Part shown: one piece after another, positions 20,564 through 31,100 of the stretch | Layout: each line of letters begins with the position of its first letter | Position numbering within the stretch: the stretch's first letter is position 1 | Assembly: GCA_014084085.1 (NCBI GenBank) | Contig: NPFB01000009.1 | Span: forward strand, 57,233-121,232 | Direction of reading: 5' to 3' | DNA from: Hondaea fermentalgiana | Taxonomy: Eukaryota; Sar; Bigyra; Thraustochytrida; Thraustochytriidae | Length of the DNA: 64,000 nucleotides | Translations under genes and position numbers: made by a program | The notes under the pieces: generated by a model | The model's database searches: none | Told to the model about the DNA's origin: nothing | Seen by the model: the letters and a program-made list of their open reading frames with translations, nothing else

Positions 20564-21540
20564 GCGGCCTCGTGCCATTTGCTTCGACAATTACCCGGTT
20601 AGTGAGCGCGTCTCTTCCACTGATGACCACTTCACGTGCAAAACGTGCCTGAGCAGGTCCGTACGCGCTGCTACTGAGGCTCAGTCGCACATCAACATAC
20701 TACATACTACGGGATGGAAGCATGTGCTGTGTCACGCCAGACTGTTAGCTCCTTGTTTCTGGACGAGCCATCGCAACCGGGGTTCCAGACGAGGACCTTG
20801 CAGCACTGCTTGCATTTGTGCGCAAGCATTTTGAGCAAGACGCCGCAGTTTTTAACAAGAGTGTCATGACTGCGACCAAGTCTAAATTTAGGTACTATTC
20901 GATGTGGGGACCAAAGTTCACAGAGGCGCTCATCGCCAAGCATACGAAAGCATCTTGGCCGGGATTGCTCGACAGGAACGTTGAAACCAAAAAGGGCAAG
21001 CTCAGTGCTTCCGATTAATCCTCATCTCCCTGGTCAATCAGATCTCAGATCCGCCCTCCTTTTTTAACATTAAATTTACTGCTCTTCGTTTGCCACTACT
21101 GTCTCCCTCTGCCTCAGAGAGTCCAAAATGAGCGGAACCCAAATTGAGCGTAACGGTAATTTGTTTTGGCAAGCGTGGGCTGTCTTGTTTTTCTGTCTGT
21201 CTATCTGCCCGCCTGCCTATTGGCTTAAAATATAGCAGAAAAGGAAGAGCGAAGCGTGAACGCGAGCTTGGCCTGTCCAAACCCTCGAGCGCAGGCGCGA
21301 GTTGAGCCTGCTCGAAGGCAGGCGCTTCAAGCGAGGTTCTCGCGCGCAACAAACAGCAGCTCGCAGTTTGTACGCGCGCGCGGGCGTACTTGGGAGAGTA
21401 GAGGGAGGGCCACGAGTACTTTTCTTTGCTCAAAAGAAGGCGACAAGGCAGACACACAAGCCTGCGTGCGCGCGCCTGGGTTCGCTGATAGAGCACCGTC
21501 ATCGCGTGCAATCTGAAAAGAACACCCCGAGTCGTCCAAG
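20564..21540 (+). other. Intergenic region containing a possible orphan exon (20749-21018)
   Basis: After the kinase stop, an open stretch of about 90 codons (20749-21018, ending TAA) has protein-like composition: Asp-Glu-Asp-Leu-Ala-Ala-Leu-Leu, a Phe-Arg-Tyr-Tyr-Ser-Met-Trp core and a Lys-rich tail. It follows a candidate acceptor (CTGTTAG ending at 20748). A donor GTGTAAGC at 20558 near the kinase stop would join it in phase 0, so it may be an alternative C-terminus of the kinase. The rest holds a T5 run and the IFT80 5' leader. Confidence 0.35.
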
Positions 21541-24009
21541 ATGCGCGTGTCTTGCCGATTGCTGCGCGAGCAGCACAAGGAACTCGTTACGAGCTGCGCC
21601 TGGACGCCCTCGGGTGATGAGCTTCTCACGAGCGCGGATGACCAAACGATCAAGCGCGTGCACGGCGACGATCTCACGACCGAGACCGTTGTGGGCGACA
21701 CCGATGGCTTCGTTACCAAAATGAGCTGGTGCCCCAGTCTCAACGAAAAGCAAACCAGCGACACCTTGGCAGTCTGCTGCAGCGACGGCTCATTCCGAAT
21801 CTTGCATGGTAGTACAGGCCGCGAAGAGAAGCGCGTACAAAGTTACAATACAGGTGCTGCTATCTCCATCCAGTGGAATCTCGATGGGTCGGCGCTCGCA
21901 ACCGGAGGAGAGGACGGCACCGTGAAAATTTGGAGTCGAGTGGGCATGCTGCGCAACACAGTGGCTACGACAGGTTTTCCCGTCTACGGCCTGTGCTGGG
22001 GTCGACAAGACGAGCTCCTCTTTAGTGCGGGCAAGATGCTCACCATCGAGCAGCGTGAGCGCAAGCGCATGCAATGGAAAGCACACGACGCCACTGTTCT
22101 TGCGGTCGACTGGAACCCAGTCAACAACCTCATCGTTTCGGGTGGTGAGGACCGGCGATACCGCGTCTGGGATGCCTTCGGCCGGCAACTTTTCCAGAGC
22201 CAGCCCATGGAGCATGTCGTCACAAGCATCAGCTGGAGTCCAAACGGCAGTGCTTTCGCTGTCGGCTCGTATGACGTGCTCAAGATCTGCGACAAGACCG
22301 GATGGACACACGCTCGTGAGGACCTGCGCCACGCAGGCTCGGTTCTATCACTTGCATGGAGTCAAGACGGAACCATGCTGGGTGGCGCCTGTGCAAGCCG
22401 GGCTGTGCTCGTCGCGCAGGTGGCCAACCGCTCGCTCGAATGGAAGCATTTCCACGTGGTTCTCAAGGACGCAAAGCAAATTGAGGTGCAAAATACCCTC
22501 GAGGACACCACAGAGTCCATTGTCTTTCGCGATCGCGTCCTCGATGTCAGCATGGAATTTGGTTTTCTTGTCGTGCATTGTGCCACACCGCAGGTTCACA
22601 TTTATGCTCTGAGTAACCTCGGCACGCCCCAGATTGTGGACGTTCCGCACACGCGGTCCGCTCTCCTTTTGCAGAGCTCCAAGACCTTTCTCGCAGCCTG
22701 GACTGTCTTCACGTACGAGGGACGACGCGTCTGCGGGCCTCAAGCGCTCAATGGAATTGTCGTGCAAGGCCTCGACAGATCAACAGTGGCTCTCAACGAC
22801 AAAGTGTTGGCGATTCTCGAGAACAATCGCACGTCTGTCCGCCTCGTTGACACGGCGCGCCAGCAAGCGATTGGTGTCATTCAACACAAGCTGGAAATCG
22901 TTCAGATTGCGCTCTGCAAACATGAGACTGATATGCTCGCCTTTGTTGACCGCAACGGCGACCTCTTTGTGCACTGCAATGGACGTAAGACCTTCAAGCT
23001 CCCCGTGACTATGGTGCAGAGTATTGCTGTCAACGATGAGTCAGACGCTCTTGTGGCCTGTACGGATGGAGGGAACAAGATGGTCGTTTGGTACTATCCT
23101 CAAATTGTCTGGATTGACCCGGATCTTCTTGCCGACACGAGCACAGAGGAAGAGACGCCGGTGCTCGCAGCCAAGCAGCCCCAAATTGTGTCATTCACCG
23201 AGACTCTTGTCACGGTGCGCACACAAAATGGCTCGCTCGTGACAAGCAGCGTAAGTCGGTATCCATCGCTCTTGCACAAGCTCGTTGCCGAGGAGCGCAA
23301 GTGGGAAGACGCGATTCGTCTCTGCCGCTTTGTCAACCAAAAATTTCTCTGGGCCATTCTCGCCGGTATGGCCATTAAAATGACTCATCTGGATACGGCC
23401 GAGATTGCGCTTGCGGCAACTGAACATGTCGCCAAGCTCAACTTTATCCTTTATCTCAAAGAGGTCGAGTCAGAAAAAGTACGCATGGCCGAGCTCGCGC
23501 TTTATCGTCGTGATCTTGCGTCTGCCGAGCAGATTCTACTTCACGCAAACCCGCCGCTCTTGTATCGCGCAATTAAAATGAATGCTCGTCTTTTCCGCTG
23601 GGAGCGCGCCAAGGAGCTCGCAGCACGTGACCCGCAACTTGCCAAACTCGTCCAGCTGTACGAAAAGCGCTGGACGTCACAAGAGGCGCTCACCGATGAA
23701 GAGACAAAGGAACTCAAGGCCATCAAGGTTCAGTATTCGGAAAAGCCTCAAGATGATGATGATGACGACGACGACGACGAAGACCAAGACGAGGAAGGTG
23801 ACAAAGAGGATTCTGACAAGGTCGAGCGTGCCCGCGGAAGGGAAGAGGACGCTCGTGGGTCCTCGAAAAAGCATTCTGCACGTCAGCCACACAGAGATCC
23901 GGGCGAGCAAAAGGCCGGAGACGCTGATGACTCTGCGGACCTTGAAGAAGAAGCTGACGAGGAGGATGGCCGTGAGGCCTCGGCCACAGTCATGGAAGCG
24001 AAATCGTAA
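21541..24009 (+). CDS. IFT80: Intraflagellar transport protein 80
   Basis: A single-exon frame of 822 residues, close to the animal protein's ~780 plus an acidic tail. The N-terminal ~300 residues form WD40 repeats; repeats such as Gly-Gly-Glu-Asp-Gly-Thr-Val-Lys-Ile-Trp and Gly-Gly-Glu-Asp-Arg-Arg-Tyr-Arg-Val-Trp are the diagnostic IFT80 pair. A second propeller runs to about residue 560, containing Trp-Tyr-Tyr-Pro near residue 519, and then an alpha-solenoid with Trp-Glu-Asp-Ala-Ile-Arg-Leu-Cys-Arg-Phe. IFT80 is a peripheral IFT-B subunit needed for anterograde transport and assembly of cilia. The C-terminal ~85 residues are an Asp/Glu-rich, then Arg/Lys/Glu tail not typical of the family. 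Start context is CCAAGATG. It is convergent with GDT1. Confidence 0.95.
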   Translation: MRVSCRLLREQHKELVTSCAWTPSGDELLTSADDQTIKRVHGDDLTTETVVGDTDGFVTKMSWCPSLNEKQTSDTLAVCCSDGSFRILHGSTGREEKRVQSYNTGAAISIQWNLDGSALATGGEDGTVKIWSRVGMLRNTVATTGFPVYGLCWGRQDELLFSAGKMLTIEQRERKRMQWKAHDATVLAVDWNPVNNLIVSGGEDRRYRVWDAFGRQLFQSQPMEHVVTSISWSPNGSAFAVGSYDVLKICDKTGWTHAREDLRHAGSVLSLAWSQDGTMLGGACASRAVLVAQVANRSLEWKHFHVVLKDAKQIEVQNTLEDTTESIVFRDRVLDVSMEFGFLVVHCATPQVHIYALSNLGTPQIVDVPHTRSALLLQSSKTFLAAWTVFTYEGRRVCGPQALNGIVVQGLDRSTVALNDKVLAILENNRTSVRLVDTARQQAIGVIQHKLEIVQIALCKHETDMLAFVDRNGDLFVHCNGRKTFKLPVTMVQSIAVNDESDALVACTDGGNKMVVWYYPQIVWIDPDLLADTSTEEETPVLAAKQPQIVSFTETLVTVRTQNGSLVTSSVSRYPSLLHKLVAEERKWEDAIRLCRFVNQKFLWAILAGMAIKMTHLDTAEIALAATEHVAKLNFILYLKEVESEKVRMAELALYRRDLASAEQILLHANPPLLYRAIKMNARLFRWERAKELAARDPQLAKLVQLYEKRWTSQEALTDEETKELKAIKVQYSEKPQDDDDDDDDDEDQDEEGDKEDSDKVERARGREEDARGSSKKHSARQPHRDPGEQKAGDADDSADLEEEADEEDGREASATVMEAKS

Positions 24010-24315
24010 GAGAACTTGCTGTTTTTTTAAAATTTTTGTTCTTGTTGAGTGGGTAGAGGGAAGTGAATAGATGGCGGTGAATGAAGGAAGTTAAGACTCG
24101 GACGGGAAAAAATATCCGAGCAAATGTTCACAAAAGAAGCCGCGGTAGCTCGGCTGGCTTGAGTAAATTCACCTTCACCCAAGTCGAATTGTTTCACATT
24201 GCCCAAGTTCTGATGTTAGGATCAGGAGGATCGAATCACGGTTCGGGGAGCACTCTAAATTTGTCCCTTTCTTTATAACTTCGATGTAGGCCTATATGGT
24301 TCTCACTTACATACT
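24010..24315. other. Convergent intergenic region between IFT80 and GDT1
   Basis: 306 bp holding the two 3' ends. It contains a T7 run, then A and T runs, just after the IFT80 stop and a perfect TAGGCCTA at 24287-24294. No gene is seen. Confidence 0.6.
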
Positions 24316-25311
24316 TCACACGAGTTTTGCAATGTTCAAAATGCCAAAGACAAAAAACACGAACGAGCCCGAAAGAGCCACCGTGCGTTGGCTGATCTGA
24401 GAAGCAAGCAGGCGTCCACCCCAAACCGCAATGGACGAGCAAATGGCGTGTCCAATCATGCCACCTAGCGTGACGCCTAGCGGGGACGCATCCGAGGCGA
24501 GCGTGATCGTGGAAATCTGACTGCGATCACCCCACTCGGCGAGAAAGACAATGATAAAGGTCTCTACAAACGTCGGCGTCAGCCACTTGCGAGCTTCCTT
24601 GAGCGCCGGGCGGAAAGAGTGCCGCACCTCCTTGAGCATGGGCTCTGCTGCCGCGTAAACTTCCTCAAAGCTAGGCTCCAGAAGAGCATACGCGTCTTCC
24701 CAGACCTGGTTCGCTTGAACGAGAAGAGTGCCCACAAAGGTTTCATCTTCGGGCGCTGTGACCTCCATGCGACGCATCGACGTGCGCTTCTTCGTTTCAA
24801 CGACGGCCTCTGCAACAGAAGCAACAGAACTGCTACGGCGCGAGCTGCGACGCGAGTTTCTGCGCGAGCTACGGCGCGAGCTACGACGCGAGGCGGACGA
24901 CTGCAGTGAGGTGCGCGCGGCCTGCTCTTCGCTGTTGTTGTCGTCGGAAGCCTCTTCGGTCTCGGCCAAGGCGTTCAAGCCCTTCTCCACCTCCTCAATC
25001 TCCTCGAGCACATCATCGGAGCTGTGCAGACCGATCCACAAGAGGCGAGCGGAGAACGCAAAGTACAGAACCGTCGCAACGCGCGAGGTCAGCTCTGGAG
25101 ACAGCAAGTGCGGAAGCACGAAGCCAAAGGTGGCCGAGAGCATTGTCATGAGCCACAGCGCCGACAACGAAGCGGCCAAGATGATGGAGCGGGGGTGCCG
25201 CATTGCGAGGATGGCAGCCATGATGAACGTCTCGTCTCCGATTTCCGATGCGATCGTCATGGCCAGCGACCGCCCCGTCGAGGCCGCGAAGCCACGATTG
25301 TGAGACGACAT
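24316..25311 (-). CDS. GDT1: GDT1/TMEM165 family cation/H+ antiporter
   Basis: A 331-residue protein of the UPF0016 family. It has two conserved halves of three membrane helices each. The first half (residues 15-110) carries Glu-Ile-Gly-Asp-Glu-Thr at 23-28, and the second (about 240-331) carries Glu-Trp-Gly-Asp-Arg-Ser, the paired signature that forms the ion path. Family members (yeast Gdt1, human TMEM165) exchange Ca2+/Mn2+ for H+ in the Golgi and support glycosylation. The loop between halves is long (~125 residues), with a Ser-Arg-Arg repeat (DNA about 24825-24900) and an amphipathic part. In the first motif the usual Lys/Arg after Asp is Glu (residue 27). There is no obvious N-terminal signal peptide. 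It is divergent from the GART gene. Confidence 0.88.
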   Translation of the reverse strand: MSSHNRGFAASTGRSLAMTIASEIGDETFIMAAILAMRHPRSIILAASLSALWLMTMLSATFGFVLPHLLSPELTSRVATVLYFAFSARLLWIGLHSSDDVLEEIEEVEKGLNALAETEEASDDNNSEEQAARTSLQSSASRRSSRRSSRRNSRRSSRRSSSVASVAEAVVETKKRTSMRRMEVTAPEDETFVGTLLVQANQVWEDAYALLEPSFEEVYAAAEPMLKEVRHSFRPALKEARKWLTPTFVETFIIVFLAEWGDRSQISTITLASDASPLGVTLGGMIGHAICSSIAVWGGRLLASQISQRTVALSGSFVFFVFGILNIAKLV

Positions 25312-25360
25312 TTTCTCTGGCGGTCCTTCGAACTCCGCGCCTTTCTCCTTTCTTCCTTTC

Positions 25361-25395
<35 letters not shown>

Positions 25396-26185
25396 CTCTG
25401 CGTTGCCCTTCTTGCAAGGCTGACCTCTCTCACGTGCTTAGAGCGAGAGGGCGGAGGGCGAGCGAGCGAGCGAGCGAGCGCACTCGACCAAAGGACCTAA
25501 GTGGTGGGTTATGACGCAATGGGGACAGGACGTGATGAATGGACCGCGTGCCCTCCTTTCCTGCCTCCCTGCCTCCCTCTCTCCACGTCTCGCGCAGCGC
25601 TCGCCGCTCCAGCTGGGTGGCGTCGCTCGTCTCCCCCGAGCAGCTGCAGCTCCGATGCGTGTTTGCTCGCCGGCTTGCTTGCCTGCAGCCACAGCTGCCA
25701 CTGCTCGCACTGCTCGCACTGCTTGCTTGCCTGCTTGCCTTCTCCATGCCGCGGTCGGGGAGTCGCCCGGCGCAGCGCTCGTCGCCGGCGCGTGCACGCG
25801 CGCACGCGGCGCGGTGCAGCCCGTCTACAAGTCTCCGCGCCGCCCCCCTTCCGCTAGTAGCGCGTCCAGCCTCGGTCAGACCCGCGCCGCGCGCCCGGGC
25901 ACAGCGCGCGCGTCGCGCAGTTTGCCAAACTAGTCGCGACTAGTTTCACCTCGCCTTCGACCAACCGCCCGCCCCGCCTGCAGGTTGGTTGCTGCTCTGC
26001 GAGGCCGCGCCGCGATCCGCTCGCTCTCGCGCTCTCGCGACGCAGACTCGGCTCGGCGCGACGCGCGGCGACGCGCAGAGGCAGTCGTGGCGTAGATAGA
26101 CGAGGCCCGGCCGCAGCGCGGGTCTAACGCGGCGGTCTCTTTCGGCGGGAAGGAAGGAAAGCAAGAAAGCAAGAAAAAGGGAAAG
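25312..26185. promoter_or_regulatory. Divergent promoter region GDT1 / GART with CTG and GAGC repeats
   Basis: 874 bp between two divergent starts. It contains a perfect (CTG)9 tract (25364-25390), a GAGC repeat (about 25455-25480) and GC-rich pyrimidine tracts around 25550-25760. Overlapping frames on both strands translate to low-complexity Ala/Arg/Ser and are not supported as genes. It is likely a shared bidirectional promoter with long 5' leaders. Confidence 0.5.
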
Positions 26186-28021
26186 ATGTCCAAGGTCGCG
26201 GTCGTCGGGAGCGCCCAGCCGCACGAGGCGCTGGCAGACCTGTGCGCGCGACTGGCGCGACCCTGGGGCGAAGAGCAGGCGCTCAAGCTCGTGACCGTGA
26301 CCATCCAGGCGCACGAGGCCCTCTCCACCGCCAAGGTGCCGCACAGGCACGTGTTCTCCAGCTCCAACCTCGGTCTCGGCGCTGGAGACAAGGTCGTCTG
26401 CGTGGTTGTCGACCTTGCCACGTCGCCGAAAGCAGCACGGACGCCTGAACAGCAGGCTCTTGCAGAGCTCCTGCGCTCCGCCGCTCTCGACACTGATAAC
26501 GTGGTTCCTCTCTGTAACCCGGACCACTATCCTTTGCTGATTCGAGGCGTTTCTGCCCTGGAGGGGGCGCAGCGTAAATTTCTCGCGCGCCATGCCATCC
26601 GCAAGCTACATGCTGTTGATGAAGCCGCCGTTGTCCAGCATCCAGACTGGCTGAGTAGCCAAGGCCACTCTGTTCTTGTTCTCGACAGCCCGGCGCTTGC
26701 AGAAAAGCTCTGCGAGTCGCCCCGCGTTTCCGCCGTGCACCTCGTCATCTCCCAAGGAGGTTTTGAAGGCTCGGCATCTTCGTTGGGAGATTCGGAAAAA
26801 CACGCGAGCAAGCTCAAGACACATCGCAACCAAGACTCCGAGCTCTCCACCGCAAAAGTGCTCGACATCGCGCAGAATGAAAACTGTACCCTCGCTTGCA
26901 CGCTCGCTCACGCTGCCTGTACCGAGGCCCTTGAACGTGCTGGAATCCCGTGCTTTGGGCAGTATTCTTCGCATCAGCAAAGTAATGCCCAAGTCAGCAC
27001 AGAGACACGATGGCTTGATTTTGCTGCTTCCAAGGCGGACGTGCCCTGCATTTCCGAGGCTGAGAGCATGGAGGCTGTACTGGGCGGTATTGTTCGGGCA
27101 ATCGCAATTTCCGACGGTTGCACCGTCTCTGTCTCGCCGAAGGGCCTGCACAATGCCACGCTGGCCTCCTTTCTGGCAATCAACGTTTTTGGCCCGCTTG
27201 TCGAAGCTGCGCAAAAGGCCGGGACGCCGCTCACCGGGTTTCTCGCCCTCGAGCTCGCCCTTACTGCTGGTGGCCCGCGTCTCGTCCAGGTCCCCGGCTG
27301 CATTGTTGAGGCTGACGTCGAGAGCCTTTGCGCCTCGCTCGATGCAGACCCGTTCACGGTGCTGGACGCGGCGGCAAGGCAGTCTCTGCTCAGCGCGGGC
27401 TCTGCTCTCTGGAAAACCCCAGCCTCAGACGACGGCGCGGCGCCCGTTCGCCTCGGCGTGCTCGGCTCGACCCGGGGCACCGACATGCAATACCTCATTG
27501 ACGCCATCGCCCAGGGCTGGATCAACGCGGAGATATCTGTTGTGGTTTCAAACAAAACTGATGCATACATTTTACAAAGGGCACGGAACCATGGCATTCC
27601 TGCAGTGCGCCATGGCATGAAGGGACTAAAGTCTCGGACAGAGTTTGACGCTCTCGTCACGGGAACGCTCGAGGAGCACAAGGTTGACTTGGTCCTTCTC
27701 ATTGGTTACATGCGCATCCTCTCGGACGAGTTTGTGGCGCGCTGGCAAGACAAGTGTCTCAACGTGCACCCATCTCTCTTGCCTGAATTTGCAGGTGGAA
27801 TGGACCTCAACGTTCACCAGGAAGTCATCGACGCCGGGAAAAAGCAGACGGGATGCACGGTTCATCTCGTCACGACCGAGCTGGATGGCGGACCGATTGT
27901 CATCCAGCGTCGCTGCGACGTTCTCGACAGCGATGACGCTGACATCCTCAAGGCACGTGTGCAGGCGCTCGAGGGACCTGCCTTTGTAGAGGCTGTGTGG
28001 AAGACAACTGCATCCTCGTGA
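26186..28021 (+). CDS. Phosphoribosylglycinamide formyltransferase fused to degenerate PurD-like half
   Basis: The 611-residue protein starts at ATG 26186 (GAAAGATG). Its C-terminal ~190 residues (from about 420) are a PurN/GART formyltransferase: a Leu-Gly-Val-Leu-Gly-Ser nucleotide-binding start, Asn526-Val-His528-Pro-Ser-Leu-Leu-Pro and Asp567 in Glu-Leu-Asp-Gly-Gly-Pro-Ile, the three catalytic residues. It transfers a formyl group from 10-formyl-THF to glycinamide ribonucleotide in de novo purine synthesis. The N-terminal ~410 residues weakly follow the order of a GAR synthetase (PurD): an N-terminal Val-Ala-Val-Val-Gly-Ser start, and near 365-380 a Leu-Ala-Leu-Glu-Leu-Ala-Leu-Thr-Ala-Gly-Gly-Pro-Arg segment like the PurD ATP-grasp end. 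Clear ATP-grasp catalytic residues are not visible. The fusion would fit a multifunctional purine enzyme with an inactive or highly diverged first half. It is convergent with the kinesin, 125 bp apart. Confidence 0.85.
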   Translation: MSKVAVVGSAQPHEALADLCARLARPWGEEQALKLVTVTIQAHEALSTAKVPHRHVFSSSNLGLGAGDKVVCVVVDLATSPKAARTPEQQALAELLRSAALDTDNVVPLCNPDHYPLLIRGVSALEGAQRKFLARHAIRKLHAVDEAAVVQHPDWLSSQGHSVLVLDSPALAEKLCESPRVSAVHLVISQGGFEGSASSLGDSEKHASKLKTHRNQDSELSTAKVLDIAQNENCTLACTLAHAACTEALERAGIPCFGQYSSHQQSNAQVSTETRWLDFAASKADVPCISEAESMEAVLGGIVRAIAISDGCTVSVSPKGLHNATLASFLAINVFGPLVEAAQKAGTPLTGFLALELALTAGGPRLVQVPGCIVEADVESLCASLDADPFTVLDAAARQSLLSAGSALWKTPASDDGAAPVRLGVLGSTRGTDMQYLIDAIAQGWINAEISVVVSNKTDAYILQRARNHGIPAVRHGMKGLKSRTEFDALVTGTLEEHKVDLVLLIGYMRILSDEFVARWQDKCLNVHPSLLPEFAGGMDLNVHQEVIDAGKKQTGCTVHLVTTELDGGPIVIQRRCDVLDSDDADILKARVQALEGPAFVEAVWKTTASS

Positions 28022-28146
28022 TCACTCTCTCTCTCTTCGAGATCATGCGCAGCCTTGAGTGCTACTATCGTCGTGGTACATCCGCGCACTTCGTCGACTG
28101 AGATGCAACGAGTCGATTCGCGTTCCTCTTCTCGCACTCGCAATCG

Positions 28147-31100
28147 TCAAGACTGTTGTTGAGCCATATGAAACGTGCCAGATTGTCTCGCGTGTCGAGG
28201 ACTTTCTTGCATTAGAAGCACGCGCCTACGGCAGACTCCAATGAGAATCTGACGTGCTTCCGACAAATGTCTGCGTAACAACCTTCGCTTGTATGGCAAG
28301 TCGCGGAGGGGCGACGCCGATGAGCCAGGCGTCGATCTTCCACTGCTGCAACTGCCGATACTTTCTGAATCGTGCGCGAGGACGGGAACAACGATGAGAA
28401 GAATCTTACCAAGGACCTGCGCGAGTCGCATAATGGCTTGTTCGGTAATACGTTTGTCAGACGCCATCGTCGATGACAAACTCGACATTTCTGTGAGCCC
28501 GTACAAAATGTCCCTCATGTCTCCTCCAAAATCCTTTTCTTCTTCTCTTTCTCGTTGACCTTCACCTCCTCCTTCTTCGTCGTTGCCTATGTCTTCGTCT
28601 TCTCTTTCTTCTTCTTCTTCTTCTCCTTCTTCTTCTTCTTCTTCTTCTTCTTCTTCTTCTTCTTCTTCTTCCTCTTCTACTTCTCCAAGTCTTTCTACCC
28701 CGCTTCTGTCTCCAGCGCCAGGCCAGCACCCAACGCATGTGACGCGCTTTTCGCCGTTACTGTTCGAGTCCCGTCGCGCCCCGCACACACATGAACCTTT
28801 TTTGCTTCTCTGAAGTGTAACGGGACGAGGGCCAGGACTGTGAAACGTTGAATCCGCTTCCTGACTTTGAACATCATCTTCGATGCCTAGATTACTGTCC
28901 TCCTCACTCGCGCCACCATCTTCAACATCATTGTTGTCTTGCTCAACATGTTCCTCCGCTTCTTTGACGCTGTCTTGCACACCTCGGGTGCTATCGCCGT
29001 ACGTCTCTGTCGAAGAAGGCGACAGAGTCTGCTTCTTCTTCTTCTTTCCTTGCCCCATTCTTGCGATGACTTCCTCTTCATCTTCGGGAAGCTTGCATGG
29101 AACCCTGATCGTTGTTGTCCCAGAACCTGCCCGATGCGGTGACGACGCACCGATTGCACAGGTAGGAGACATGTCGCTCAAGGGGAGGGACGCGATTTCG
29201 TCGAGCTCATCATCAAAGCCAAATGAAACGATGCCAAGCGCAGGCGCCGACTTGCGGCGTGCCTTGCTTGGAGCTGTCGCACGCTGCTTCTCAAGCTCGA
29301 GCGCAGCCCGTGCTTCATCTCGTTCCTGCCCCAGCGCGGCGACTTTCGCCTGCAGGGTCTCAATGTCTGTTTCCTTTGCCTCGAGCCTCGCTTGCCAGCG
29401 CTGAAGAGAATGCTCGAGCGCACGAGCGGCGTTCTCGCGCAGCAAGAGTGTTTCACGTCGCGTGAGAACGTCCTGCTCGGCGCGCTCGAGCTGCATTTTC
29501 ATGCTGTCAAGCTCCGAGCGGCGGCGACGCATGTCTGCGACAAAGACTGCCTCTCGTCGCGCAAGACTCATTGCACGATCTCGCCGTTCTTTGTCCACGC
29601 GAACGGCAGCAGCCTCCACAAGCTGCGCGCGCTCCTGCGTCTCTTCATTGTACTCGACCGAGTCCACATACCATTGACGCATCTCGCGTTCCCATGATTT
29701 GATGTCTTGCAGACGATGGTCTGCATCAGCGTGGGGTTCCACGCTAAATATCGATTCGCGTCTCTGTTTCCCTCCGACGGGCCTTTCGGTGGCCTCCTGA
29801 CTGCTCAGACTTTCCTCGTCGTCCCCTTGTTCCCCTTCGTCATCTTCGCCTCGTGCGACAAGACGTGCGTCACTTCTGTCACTGTTATCGCTCGAATAAG
29901 CGAGTTCGCCCTCTGAGATCTCTGAATTGCCTTCTCCTTCTTGCAAATTTTGGCTGCGAGCAGCCCGTGGACTCGACGTTTGCCTGGCCGATTTGGCCCT
30001 ACGACGAGCAGCGTTTCGACCTTCGCTCGTTGCCTTGGCTTCTTCTTCTTCTTCTTCTTCTTCGTCCTCCTCCTCCTCACCCACGTTGTTGGCGCGAACT
30101 TCCTGATGACGAAAAGGAAGAGGAAGACTGTCGGTGTCCTCCCGAGTTCGAACTGGAGCAGTCGAGATGCGTCTGCACAAAGATCCAAAAACAAGAGTCG
30201 TTTCGGTCTCAAGGTCGTCTTCTGCGGCATCTGAAGCCGTGCAAATAATAGAGGTGAATGCATTTCCACCCAAGCTTTGACGCAAAATGCGAGTGAGGAG
30301 AGAATTTCTGTACGGGACATATTGCTGCTGCAATTGCGACGCCGTGAGCGAAGACACCACTTCGCGCAAGGCCAAAAGCGAGCGGTTCATGTGACTACCT
30401 TCGAGAAGCGCCTCACCTTCCGCTTGTCCCGAGCGCTCGGAGGCTGCCAGATCCACTAGCAAAAGACTCGACGCTGAAGGCGCACCTCCCTCTGGCGCAG
30501 GCTCATGAACAGAGAGTCGTACAAAAGTATGGGAGCGGGACGACCGTGGACCCGACGAGGTTTCCCGCCAGTGACGGCGTGCGTCAGCACTCGCCAGAAG
30601 GCCAAGTGTTTCTCGAGATGAGTGTACTTGAAACTCCTGGAGACCTTCAATGGTGGGAGATCCTTTAATGCAGTCGTCGCCGCGAATGCGAAGCGTTTGG
30701 TCGCGCGTTGCACCACGCAAGTCTTCATCTCCCTCGTCCCCTTCGTGCGAGCTCTCGTCAGCAAAGAGATCAATGATCCGTTCATTGTGGACCTCCCACG
30801 AAGAAACGCAAATGTGCGAAGCCGCCTTGAGACGGGCAACTCCACTAAAGAGGGCCATGACGCAGAATTCGACGAGGCCGCCGGAGGCACTCATGGTGTG
30901 GGTCTTGCCGGAGCCGGACTGGCCGTAGGCAAAAATGGTACCATTGTAGCCGTCGAGCACCTTTTCAACAATGCGAACACCAACTTTGCTTGAAACCTCT
31001 GCATTGCAATGGGTCGAGCCAAAGACATGGTCGAAAAGGAAGCGGCGTTGTCCGTCATGAATCAGGGAAAGGCTTTGTTCACGTCTCCATCGGGATTGAG

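Noticed and set aside
24136..24255. tRNA-like sequence: GGTAGCTCGGCTGG followed ~90 nt later by GGATCGAATC
   Set aside because: A- and B-box-like words occur, but no acceptor or anticodon stem pairs and the T-arm does not fold; not supported as a tRNA.
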